Assembly: GCF_000718785.1 (NCBI RefSeq)
Contig: NZ_JOCA01000001.1
Span: 248,001 to 312,000 of the forward strand
Direction of reading: 5' to 3'
Source: Streptomyces sp. NRRL WC-3626
GTDB lineage: Bacteria; Actinomycetota; Actinomycetes; Streptomycetales; Streptomycetaceae
Length of the DNA: 64,000 bases
Positions 17,013 through 26,827 of this stretch are shown piece after piece. Position numbers and translations under genes: made by a program. Numbering within the stretch: position 1 is the stretch's first letter; each line of letters starts with the position of its first letter. The notes below the pieces were generated by a model that saw nothing but the letters and a program-made list of their open reading frames with translations, was not told the origin of the DNA and made no database searches.

Positions 17013-17947
17013 GCCGTGTCACCTCCGCGGAGCCGTCCGGCGAGGAAGACGGCCAGCGCGACCGAGATCGCGGCGACCATGACGCAGCCCATCGCCGCCG
17101 CGTAGCCGAACTGTCCGTAGCGGAAGGCCTCTTCGTAGGCGAAGAGCATGGGCAGCCGGGTGCGTCCGCCGGGGCCGCCGTTGGTGAGGACGTAGACCAG
17201 GGCGAAGGAGTTGAAGTTCCAGATCAGGTTGAGCGCGGTGATGGCGAGGGCGATGGGGCGGATGGCGGGCCAGGTGACCGTGCGGAAGCGGCGCCAGGGG
17301 CCGGCGCCGTCCACCGCCGCCGCCTCGTGCAGTTCGCGCGGGGTGTTCTGCAGTCCGGCGAGCAGGGCGACCGTGGTCTGGGGCATGCCGGCCCACACGC
17401 CGACGACGATCACGGCGGGCAGGGCGGTGGCGAGTCCGCTGAGCCAGTCCCGGCCGTCGCCGAGGCCGAGGTCGCGCAAGGTCTCGTTGAGGACACCGGC
17501 GTCCGGGTTGTAGACGATGCGCCACATCACACCGACGACCACCTCGGGCATCGCCCAGGGGACGATCGCGAGGGCGCGGGCCGCCCAGCGCAGCTTCAGG
17601 TCCTGGTGGAGCAGCAGGGCGAGGCCCAGGGCGAGCAGGAACTGCGGCACCGTCACCCCGACGGCCCACACCAGGCCGATGCGGAACGACTCCCAGAAGA
17701 GCGTGTCGTGCAGCAGGTCCTGGAAGTTGAGGGTGCCGATCCACCGGGTGGGTTCGGTGCGGCCCGACTGTGCGTCGGTGAAGGCCAGCAGGACGCCGTA
17801 GAGGAGCGGGCCGACGCTGAGGACCAGGATCGGGATCAGCGCGGGCAGCACCAGGAACCACGGCCCGTGGTCGGGAGCGCGTCCCGGTGGGCGGCCCGGG
17901 CCGGGCGCGTGGGGCGCCGGTCTCCTCGCCTCGGTCACCGATGTCAC
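17009..17947 (-). CDS. Carbohydrate ABC transporter permease (MalF type)
   Basis: 312 residues with an Ala/Pro/Arg-rich cytoplasmic N-terminus and about six membrane segments; the EAA loop reads ELHEAAAVDGAGPWRRF. Start is a GTG at 17947, preceded by AAGGGG nine bases away; a second GTG at 17938 is possible. First gene of the importer operon. No ATPase gene follows: in Streptomyces such importers commonly share the multitask ATPase MsiK, encoded elsewhere. The 17948-18112 gap carries promoters for this operon and for the divergent phosphotransferase. Confidence 0.87.
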   Translation of the reverse strand: MTSVTEARRPAPHAPGPGRPPGRAPDHGPWFLVLPALIPILVLSVGPLLYGVLLAFTDAQSGRTEPTRWIGTLNFQDLLHDTLFWESFRIGLVWAVGVTVPQFLLALGLALLLHQDLKLRWAARALAIVPWAMPEVVVGVMWRIVYNPDAGVLNETLRDLGLGDGRDWLSGLATALPAVIVVGVWAGMPQTTVALLAGLQNTPRELHEAAAVDGAGPWRRFRTVTWPAIRPIALAITALNLIWNFNSFALVYVLTNGGPGGRTRLPMLFAYEEAFRYGQFGYAAAMGCVMVAAISVALAVFLAGRLRGGDTA

Positions 17948-18112
17948 GGAATCAGCCCCTTTGCGCGGCGCGGGTGGGCCAGATCATGTTCGTGAAGGGG
18001 GTCCGCCTCGTCAAGGGACCGCACACACCGGCCGACCTGTGCGAATGCGACACTGACCGGCGGATGGCCGGATCACGGCGGTCGGACGAGGGTCGGACAC
18101 GGAGGCGGACGG

Positions 18113-18976
18113 ATGGACGAGGCACGGGCACGGGACGTACTCGCGGCGGCGGGAGTGCTGCCCGGTGCGGCGGCGGACGCGCGGCTGCTCGCCCTCGGCG
18201 AGAACGCGGTGTTCGCCGCCGGTGACCTGGTCGTCAAGGTGGGCCGGGACGTCGAGTTGCTGGACCGGGCCCGCCGGGAGCTGGCCGTCGCGGGCTGGCT
18301 GGCGGCGGAGGGCGTGCCGGCGGTACGGGCGGCGGAGCCGGAGGCGCTGCTGGTCGACGGGCACCCGGTGACGGTGTGGCACCGGCTCCCCGAGGCCGTA
18401 CGGCCCGCCGAACCCCGGGATCTGGCCGGACTGCTGCGGCTGGTCCACGCACTGCCCACTCCTCCCTTCGTCCTGCCGCCCCGCGAACTGCTGGGCGGTG
18501 TGGAGCGCTGGCTGCGGCTGGCGGGCGACACCGTCGACCCGGAGGACGCCGCCTATCTGCGCGAGCGCCGGGACGGATTCGCGGCGGCCGCGGCCGCGCT
18601 GACGCCCCGGCTGACTCCGGGGCCCATCCACGGCGACGCCCTGCCCCGCAATGTGCACATCGGACCGGACGGGCCGGTCCTGGTCGACATGGAGACCTTC
18701 TCGTCCGATCTGCGCGAGCACGACCTGGTGGTCATGGCCCTCTCCCACGACCGCTACGGGCTGCCGGACGAGGCGTACACGTCCTTCACCGACACCTACG
18801 GCTGGGATGTGCGCGCCTGGGAGGGCTGCTCGGTGCTGCGCGGCGCGCGGGAGACGGCCAGCTGTGCCTGGGTCGCCCAGCACGCGCCGGGCAACCCCGG
18901 GGCACTGGCCGAGTTCGAACGCCGGGTGGCGTCCCTGCGGGACGGGGACGAGTCGGTGCGCTGGTACCCCTTCTGA
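18113..18976 (+). CDS. APH-family phosphotransferase
   Basis: 287 residues with the kinase-like APH fold: GENAVFAAGDLVVKVGR provides the ATP-binding lysine, HGDALPRNV is the catalytic Brenner motif (HxDxxxxN, here with the Asp in HGD), and LVDMETFS supplies the metal-binding Asp. Family members phosphorylate aminoglycosides, homoserine, choline or other small alcohols; the substrate is not evident. Probably a housekeeping small-molecule kinase and not a resistance gene. ATG at 18113 follows a GGAGGCGGACGG stretch. A short GGGACC-type repeat follows the stop (about 18981-19012). Confidence 0.78.
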   Translation: MDEARARDVLAAAGVLPGAAADARLLALGENAVFAAGDLVVKVGRDVELLDRARRELAVAGWLAAEGVPAVRAAEPEALLVDGHPVTVWHRLPEAVRPAEPRDLAGLLRLVHALPTPPFVLPPRELLGGVERWLRLAGDTVDPEDAAYLRERRDGFAAAAAALTPRLTPGPIHGDALPRNVHIGPDGPVLVDMETFSSDLREHDLVVMALSHDRYGLPDEAYTSFTDTYGWDVRAWEGCSVLRGARETASCAWVAQHAPGNPGALAEFERRVASLRDGDESVRWYPF

Positions 18977-19024
18977 CCAGGACCGGGACCGGGACAGGAC
19001 AGGGACCGGGGCGGTGTCCGCCGG

Positions 19025-19747
19025 TCAGACCCGCTGCTGCGCCAGTTCCCGCAGCGGCCAGGTGCCGTCGACCAGCGCGGTGGCATCGCCCTTGCGGCGC
19101 AGGAAGCTCTGGAAGTCCGCCGCCCAGGCCGCGTACCACTCGATCTGGCGGAGGTGCAGTTCCGCCGGGGTGAGGGCCGCGACCTTGGGGTGGCGGCCGG
19201 CTATCGCACAGGCCAGCCGGGCGGCGGCGAGGGCGTCGGCGGTCGCGTCGTGCGCGGTGCCGAGCACCACGCCGTACTCCGCGCAGACCGCTTCGAGATT
19301 GCGCTTGCCCCGGCGGTAGCGGTCGACGGCACGGTCGATCGTGTACGGGTCGATGACCGGGGCGGGGTCGATGCCGCCCAGGCGGTCGCGCAGGGACGGC
19401 AGTCCGTGCCGCCGCAGTTCGGCGGCGAGCAGGGTCAGGTCGAAGGCCGCGTTGTAGGCGACGACCGGGACGCCCGCCTTCCAGTGGTCGGTGAGGACGC
19501 CGGCGATGGCGTCGGCGACCTGGTCGGCGGGGCGGCCCTCCGCGGCCGCCCGCTCGTTGCTGATGCCGTGGACCGCGACCGCGTCCTCCGGGATCGGTAC
19601 GCCCGGGTCGGCCAGCCACTCCCTGCGGCCCAGCGGCTCGCCCGCCCTGACCTCGATCACGGCCCCCGTGACGATCCGTGCCTCGCGCGGATCGGTACCC
19701 GTCGTCTCCAGGTCGAAGCCGATCAGCGGCTCCCGGTGCCAGCCCAT
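19025..19747 (-). CDS. DEDDh-family 3'-5' exonuclease (DnaQ-like)
   Basis: 240 residues. Exo I motif FDLETTGTD gives the first Asp and Glu, Exo II AYNAAFDL the second Asp, and the final H and D lie in GTAHDATADALAA. These carboxylates bind two metals for 3'-5' hydrolysis of DNA or RNA. The protein lacks polymerase or BRCT domains, so it is a stand-alone exonuclease of unknown substrate. The ATG at 19747 has an AAGGGGGG site; upstream in-frame codons would add 22 residues without a site. It points away from the phosphotransferase, to which it is convergent. Confidence 0.85.
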   Translation of the reverse strand: MGWHREPLIGFDLETTGTDPREARIVTGAVIEVRAGEPLGRREWLADPGVPIPEDAVAVHGISNERAAAEGRPADQVADAIAGVLTDHWKAGVPVVAYNAAFDLTLLAAELRRHGLPSLRDRLGGIDPAPVIDPYTIDRAVDRYRRGKRNLEAVCAEYGVVLGTAHDATADALAAARLACAIAGRHPKVAALTPAELHLRQIEWYAAWAADFQSFLRRKGDATALVDGTWPLRELAQQRV

Positions 19748-19863
19748 GGGCTGCCCCCCTTCTGTGTGGTGCGTTCCCCCAGTGGTTCCCACCTTCGCAC
19801 GCACCACTGACAATCAGAGGATCGCGTTCCGCTTGACCACCCGGAGGGTTCCCCGCGGCCCGT

Positions 19864-21108
19864 TCACGACACCGGCCGGGAATCCGCCCACATCTGCTCG
19901 AACTCCTCGCGATAGGTGGGGAACAGCCCGCCTTCCTCGACTTCGCCCGGCTTGACCACTTTGGTCCCGTTGCGCAGGACCAGCACCGGCGCCTCCATGC
20001 CGCGGGACCGGCGCAGGTGGTTCTGCACGACGGCGACACCGTCCGTGCCGTCGCCGTCCACCAGGTAGGCGGTGCAGCGGGGCGTCTCGTCGTAGACCTG
20101 GATCCCGAAGGCAGCGGGGTCGCGCAGCCGGGAGCGGACGCGGCGCATGTGCAGGATGTTCATCTCGACGCTGCGGCCGAGCTCGCCGCGTTTGAGGCCG
20201 AGTTCGCGCTCGCGGCGCTTGACCGCGCTGGAGGCCGGGTTGAGGAACAGCAGCCGCACCCGGCAGCCGGCCTCCGCGAGGCGCACCAGCCGGCGCCCGG
20301 AGAAGTTCTGCACCAGCAGGTTGAGGCCGATGCCGAGGGCGTCCAGCCGGCGGGCGCCGCCGAAGATGTCCTCGGCCGGGAACTGGCGCAGCAGCCGCAC
20401 CCGGTCGGGGTGGACGGCGACGACGTCGGCGTACCGGTCGCCGACCAGGTCCTCGACCGCGTCGACGGGCAGCCGGCGCGCGGACGGCACGTCGCCGCCG
20501 GTGCCGAGCATCTCGAGGAGCCGCGCGGAGGCCCGTTCGGCCTGGCTGAGGACCGCCTCGGACAGCGCGCGGTTGCGGGAGACGACGTTGCGGGTGACCT
20601 CCAGCTCGTCCAGGGCGAGTTCGACGTCCCGGCGGTCGTCGAAGTACGGCTCGAAGCAGGGCCAGTGCGCCACCATCAGCTCGCGCAGCTGCGGCAGGGT
20701 GAGGAAGGACAGCACGTTGTCGTCGGCCGGGTCGAGCAGATAGCCCTTGCGGCGGCTGACCTCGCGGACGGCGACCGCGCGCTGCACCCACTCCTGTCCG
20801 GCGGGTCCGGCGGCGGCGACCACCCAGTCGTCGCCGTGCACGGGCTCGTAGACGGGCCGCAGGACGGCGGCCACGACCGTGCGCAGCCGCTGCTCGACGA
20901 GGTTGAGCCAGATGTAGGCGCGGCCGGCCCGCTGGGCGCGGGTACGCACCTCGCGCCAGGCGTCGGCGCCCCAGTCCAGCTCCGGCCCGATCGAACCCGC
21001 CGCGTCCATCGGCCGTGCCAGGGACACCGCGCCGGGCGGGGCGTCCGTGGAACTGCTCCCCTCGTGACCGCCGTCACCAGGGGGCAGTTCCAGCCCTCCC
21101 GCGCCCAC
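19864..21108 (-). CDS. SAV2148-type HEPN-domain protein
   Basis: 414 residues, a family conserved in Streptomyces. An N-terminal Gly/Ser/Thr-rich stretch precedes a helical HEPN-like segment (WREVRTRAQRAGRAYIWLN and RLRTVVAAVLRP), then a middle part with VLSFLTLPQLRELMVAHW, and a mixed C-terminal part with strand-like LVQNFSGRRLVRLAEAG. HEPN domains are often RNases or nucleic-acid-binding modules. I do not see a clear R-x4-6-H catalytic motif, so activity is open. The GTG at 21108 has GGAAGG upstream and matches the family N-terminus (GAGGLELPPGDGG). Divergent from glgX. The 299 bases between hold both promoters; no other gene seen. Confidence 0.82.
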   Translation of the reverse strand: MGAGGLELPPGDGGHEGSSSTDAPPGAVSLARPMDAAGSIGPELDWGADAWREVRTRAQRAGRAYIWLNLVEQRLRTVVAAVLRPVYEPVHGDDWVVAAAGPAGQEWVQRAVAVREVSRRKGYLLDPADDNVLSFLTLPQLRELMVAHWPCFEPYFDDRRDVELALDELEVTRNVVSRNRALSEAVLSQAERASARLLEMLGTGGDVPSARRLPVDAVEDLVGDRYADVVAVHPDRVRLLRQFPAEDIFGGARRLDALGIGLNLLVQNFSGRRLVRLAEAGCRVRLLFLNPASSAVKRRERELGLKRGELGRSVEMNILHMRRVRSRLRDPAAFGIQVYDETPRCTAYLVDGDGTDGVAVVQNHLRRSRGMEAPVLVLRNGTKVVKPGEVEEGGLFPTYREEFEQMWADSRPVS

Positions 21109-21407
21109 CCGCGTACCGCCTTCCACTCCCCCGAACACTCCCGTCCCAACGATCAAGGAGAGTACTCCGCCAGCGGTGCACGGTGCAGCCCGATGGACAG
21201 GGTCGTTTCCCAACTTCCCGTATCCACGGGACCGTTCCGCCGGGCGGGCTCGCGCAAGTGAGCTGATTCATAGCGGGACCGGGTGGTCGCGGGGGTCGTG
21301 GAGGGCCGCGGCGGGGGTACGCGACCGGCACTCCCTTTCGGGGAGACTCGGGGACACTCGGAGCCAAGGCGTCCCCCGGGCGCCGTACACCTGGAAGAGT
21401 CGTATCC

Positions 21408-23537
<2,130 letters not shown>

Positions 23538-23545
23538 TCCCGCGT

Positions 23546-23679
23546 TTCTTCCGCCCCCGCCGCCCCTTCCCGTCCCGAAACCGGGGCTCGGCCCCAGACC
23601 CCGCTCCTCAAACGCCGGAGGGGCTGGATTCAGCCCCTCCGGCGTTTGAGGAGCGGGGGTCCGGGGGCAGCGCCCCCGG
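23546..23679. repeat. Nested inverted-repeat element, copy 1 (perfect 28-bp stem)
   Basis: 23599-23626 is the exact reverse complement of 23631-23658, loop GATT. The stem contains CTCAAACGCCGGAGGGGCTG. It is flanked by smaller arms (CCGGGGCTCGGCCCC at 23581-23595 and CCGGGGGCAGCGCCCCCGG at 23661-23679). A near-identical element occurs at 58577-58740. It fills the gap between glgX and treY and may work as a terminator or be a mobile-type repeat; such palindromes are familiar from Streptomyces intergenic regions. Confidence 0.85.
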
Positions 23680-23710
23680 CCAACCCGCACCCCCCGACGG
23701 AGGACTCCCC

Positions 23711-26044
23711 ATGACCCCGCCCACGGCCACCTACCGCCTGCAGCTGCACCCCGGCTTCCCGTTCCGCGCCGCCGCCGACGCCGTCCCCCACCTCGCCGGC
23801 CTCGGCGTGTCCCACCTCCACCTCTCCCCCGTCCTCGAAGCCGTCCCCGGCTCACAGCACGGCTACGACGTCACCGACCCCACACGCGTACGCGAAGAAC
23901 TCGGCGGCGAACAAGGGCTGCGCGACCTCGCCCGTACCGCGCGAGGACACGGCCTCGAACTGGTCGTGGACATCGTCCCCAACCACATGGCGATGTCCCC
24001 CCGCCACAACCCCGCCCTGTGGGAGGTGCTCCGCGACGGCCCCGCCTCCCCCCACGCACGCTGGTTCGACATCGACTGGGAGGCCCAGCACGGCCAGGTC
24101 CTCCTCCCGGTCCTCGGCGGGCCGCTGGGCCAGGAGGCCGAACACCTCGAACCCGACGGCGACGTACTCCGCTACTACGACCACGTCTTCCCCCTGCGCG
24201 AGGGCACGGCAGCACTTCCGCTCCCGGCGCTCCTCGACGCCCAGTGGTACCGCCCGGTGTGGTGGCGCCTGGCCCGCACCGAGCTGAACTACCGCCGCTT
24301 CTTCAGCATCTCCGAGCTGATCGGCGTACGCGTCGAGGACCCCGAGGTGTTCGAGGCCACGCACGCCAAGATCCTCGAGCTGCTGAGGGAGGGCGTGATC
24401 GACGGGCTGCGTGTCGACCACCCCGACGGGCTCGCCGACCCCGAGGGCTATCTGCGGCGGCTGCACGACGCCACGGGCGGCCGGTGGACGGTGGTGGAGA
24501 AAATCCTCTCCGACGGGGAAGCGCTGCCCGCCTCCTGGCCGGTGGCCGGCACCACCGGCTACGACGCCCTGCGGCACGTGGACGGCCTGTTCACGGATCC
24601 GGCGGGGTTCGGTCGACTGCTGTCCCACTACCGCCGGTTCGCCGCCCCGCAGACGGACCGGGGTGGCGACTGGGACGCGACGGTGCGGCGGGCCGCGTAC
24701 AAGGTGCTGACGCACGAACTGGCCGCCGAGGTGGACCGGCTGACCCGGGTCGCGGACCGGCTGTGCGCGACCTCGCCGGAACCCGCCCTGCGCGACCGCG
24801 CGCCCTGGGCGCTGCGCACCGCCCTCCAGGAACTGCTGGTCCGGCTGCGCGTGTACCGCCCCTACGGCACCGCCGACGCGGCCGCCGTCGTCACCGAGGA
24901 GGCCGCGGCCGAGGCCCGGCGCGCCTTCGCCGTCCCGGAGGAGGCCGGGGCGGTGGACGTCGTACGGGATCTGGCGCTCGGACGGTACGGGGACGGGCCG
25001 GCGCATGTGGAGTTCCGTACGCGGTTCGCGCAGACCGCGTCGGCGCTGCGCGCCAAGTCCGTGGAGGACACGGCCTTCTACCGCTATGTGCCGCTGCTGT
25101 CGGCGACGGAGGTGGGCGGGAACCCCGGTGATCCGGCGGTGTCCCCGGAGCGGTTCCACGCGTACTGCGCGCGCGTGCAGCGCGACTGGCCGTCGACGGG
25201 GACCGTCGTCTCGACGCACGACACCAAGCGCAGTGCGGATGTGCGGGCGGCCCTGCATGTGCTCACCGAGTGCCCGGAGCGGTGGGCGGACCTCCTGGCC
25301 GAGGTGACGCACAGCGGCGAGGATGTGCCGGACGCGCAGCTGGCGTGGGCGGCCTGGCAGACGGTGTTCGGGCTCGGGGCGGTGGAGGACGCGGAGGAGA
25401 GGGTGCGGGGCGCGCTGCTGAAGCATGTGCGTGAGGCGGGGCTGTACACGAGCTGGACGGAGCAGGAGGCGCCGTACGAGGAGGCGGTGGCGCGGTTCGT
25501 GGCGGCGGGGCCGTGTGGGGTGCCGGGGGAAGGGGTGGCGGAGTTCCGGGGCTCGGTGGAGGCGCATGTCTGCGCCAATGTGCTGGGGATGGCGCTGGTG
25601 CAGCTGATGATGCCGGGGGTGCCGGATGTCTATCAGGGGGCGGAGCGTGAGTTCCGGGCGCTGGTCGATCCGGACAATCGGCGGGGGGTGCGGTTCGGGG
25701 AGGGCGGGGGTGTGAAGGAGAGGGTGACGCGGGGGGCGTTGCGGTTGCGGGCCCGGCGGGCGGATGTGTTCGGGGCGGCGGGGTCGTACGAGCCGCTCGC
25801 CGCGGATGGGCCCGGGGCGGCGCACTGTCTGGCGTTCGCGCGGTCGGGTGAGGTGGTTGTCGCGGTGACTCGGCTGTCGTTGCGGCTGGCCGAGGCGGGG
25901 GGCTGGCGGGGGACTCGACTGGTGTTGCCTGCGGGACGGTGGGTGGATGTACTGGAGGGAGGGCGGGTGTTCGGTGGGGATACGCCTGTGGCGTCGTTGT
26001 TCGGGGGCTTGCCGGTGGCGTTGCTGGAGCGGGTCGGGGACTGA
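23711..26044 (+). CDS. treY: Malto-oligosyltrehalose synthase
   Basis: 777 residues. N-terminal TATYRLQLHPGFPF is the TreY hallmark, and VVDIVPNHMA is the first GH13 motif. The nucleophile D236 lies in DGLRVDHPDGL and the acid/base Glu follows in TVVEKILSDGE. It converts the reducing-end alpha-1,4 bond of maltodextrin into alpha-1,1, giving maltooligosyl-trehalose for TreZ. ATG at 23711 has GGAGGA upstream. The last quarter of the gene is richer in G runs than the front part. In many bacteria treY lies next to treZ; here they are 3 kb apart. Confidence 0.95.
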   Translation: MTPPTATYRLQLHPGFPFRAAADAVPHLAGLGVSHLHLSPVLEAVPGSQHGYDVTDPTRVREELGGEQGLRDLARTARGHGLELVVDIVPNHMAMSPRHNPALWEVLRDGPASPHARWFDIDWEAQHGQVLLPVLGGPLGQEAEHLEPDGDVLRYYDHVFPLREGTAALPLPALLDAQWYRPVWWRLARTELNYRRFFSISELIGVRVEDPEVFEATHAKILELLREGVIDGLRVDHPDGLADPEGYLRRLHDATGGRWTVVEKILSDGEALPASWPVAGTTGYDALRHVDGLFTDPAGFGRLLSHYRRFAAPQTDRGGDWDATVRRAAYKVLTHELAAEVDRLTRVADRLCATSPEPALRDRAPWALRTALQELLVRLRVYRPYGTADAAAVVTEEAAAEARRAFAVPEEAGAVDVVRDLALGRYGDGPAHVEFRTRFAQTASALRAKSVEDTAFYRYVPLLSATEVGGNPGDPAVSPERFHAYCARVQRDWPSTGTVVSTHDTKRSADVRAALHVLTECPERWADLLAEVTHSGEDVPDAQLAWAAWQTVFGLGAVEDAEERVRGALLKHVREAGLYTSWTEQEAPYEEAVARFVAAGPCGVPGEGVAEFRGSVEAHVCANVLGMALVQLMMPGVPDVYQGAEREFRALVDPDNRRGVRFGEGGGVKERVTRGALRLRARRADVFGAAGSYEPLAADGPGAAHCLAFARSGEVVVAVTRLSLRLAEAGGWRGTRLVLPAGRWVDVLEGGRVFGGDTPVASLFGGLPVALLERVGD

Positions 26045-26074
26045 GCCCGGCGTTGGGGCTGGGCGGGGGGTGTT

Positions 26075-26140
26075 GCGCGGCCCGGCGTTCACGGGGTGCC
26101 GCTGCGCCCACCCGTGCCGCCATAGCGGCACGACTGCCCG
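26075..26140 (-). repeat. Dispersed intergenic repeat, inverted copy of the 53.4-kb element
   Basis: Read on the minus strand this stretch closely matches 53436-53504: CGGGCAxTCGTGCCGCxxxG, GGCGGCACGGGTGGGCGC, then GGCACCCCGxxAACGCCGG. Differences are a few substitutions. It lies just after the treY stop and runs directly into the tandem array at 26137. Confidence 0.75.
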
Positions 26141-26376
26141 CAGCGACGCGGCACGGGCGGACGCGGTCACGCGGCACGGACACCCGCAGCAACGCAGCGC
26201 AGGTGCCCGCCGTCACGCGGCGCGGAACGCCCGCAGCGACGCGGCACGGGCGGACGCGGTCACGCGGCGCGGAACGCCCGCAGCGACGCGGCACGGGCGG
26301 ACGCCGTCACGCGGCGTGGACGCCCGCAGCGACGCGGCACGGGCGGACGCCGTCACGCGGCGTGGGCGCCCGCAGT
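26137..26376. repeat. Tandem array of 46-47-bp units (five units plus a partial)
   Basis: The marker CCCGCAGCGACGCGG or a close variant starts at 26137, 26183, 26230, 26277, 26323 and (truncated) 26369, giving steps of 46, 47, 47, 46 and 46. Within units CACGGGCGGACGC and GTCACGCGGC recur. The second unit is the most diverged; the last units are almost identical, indicating recent expansion. The array and the adjoining dispersed repeat fill the 369-base gap between treY and the protease-inhibitor gene; no gene is present. Spacers are not unique, so it is not CRISPR. Confidence 0.9.
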
Positions 26377-26413
26377 TGGGCGGGCAGGCGCTCTTGGTGG
26401 TGGGCGTGGGGGG

Positions 26414-26827
26414 CTATGTCTCGTCCAGGGTGAAGAGCGCGCCCGTTTGGGCTGTCATCGTGCAGGGGTTGGGGAAGGTGTGGGTGTAGGTGATCGGCTG
26501 GCCCTGCCATTGGCCCGTCGCCTGGGCGGTTACGGGGGCGTAGAGCATGGGGCAGATGGCGTTCTCCCTGGGCGGGATGTCGGGGATCTGGCCGTTCGCC
26601 CTGATCAGGTCGGCGCAGGCTTCGGCCGCGTGGCGGTGGCCGCGGGGCGGGTCGCAGCGGAGCGTCGTGCCGTTCTGGGCCGTGGACGGAGTCTCGCCCT
26701 GGGTCACCGTGAGCAGCAGCCAGCTGTCCTCGCCGGAGGCGTCCGGCCGCGCGGGTGCCGCGCACGCGAGCAGGACGAGGGCGGCGAGCAGTCCCGCCCG
26801 TACGGTTCTCACCGAGGTGTGTGTCAT
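26414..26827 (-). CDS. Subtilisin inhibitor-like protein (SSI family)
   Basis: 137 residues, secreted. A signal peptide covers about residues 1-27; a weak lipobox-like LLAC ends at Cys22, so lipid anchoring is possible. The mature part has the SSI pattern: LLLTVTQGE, Cys58/Cys71 and Cys92/Cys122 as the two expected disulfides, WQGQPITYTHTFPN, and a short C-terminus after NPCTM. The reactive-site segment CPMLYAP places Met94 at P1 and Leu95 at P1', like classical subtilisin-type SSI and unlike the Lys-P1 trypsin-inhibiting members. Its ATG overlaps the stop of the carboxypeptidase gene (ATGA), so both are co-translated. Expected role: control of secreted serine proteases. Confidence 0.85.
   Translation of the reverse strand: MTHTSVRTVRAGLLAALVLLACAAPARPDASGEDSWLLLTVTQGETPSTAQNGTTLRCDPPRGHRHAAEACADLIRANGQIPDIPPRENAICPMLYAPVTAQATGQWQGQPITYTHTFPNPCTMTAQTGALFTLDET

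Noticed and set aside
14899..17022. 707-codon continuous minus frame covering binding protein and permease regions
   Set aside because: Only the last 426 codons are real (binding lipoprotein from 16179); the earlier part is a shadow of the permease, which is coded in another frame with full membrane-segment pattern.
20017..21261. Long plus-strand frame opposite the HEPN-type gene
   Set aside because: Shadow frame: no motif, low-complexity translation; the minus-strand product matches a known Streptomyces family.
26137..26376. CRISPR-like array
   Set aside because: Repeats are directly contiguous with no unique spacers, no dyad repeat ends of CRISPR type and no cas genes nearby.
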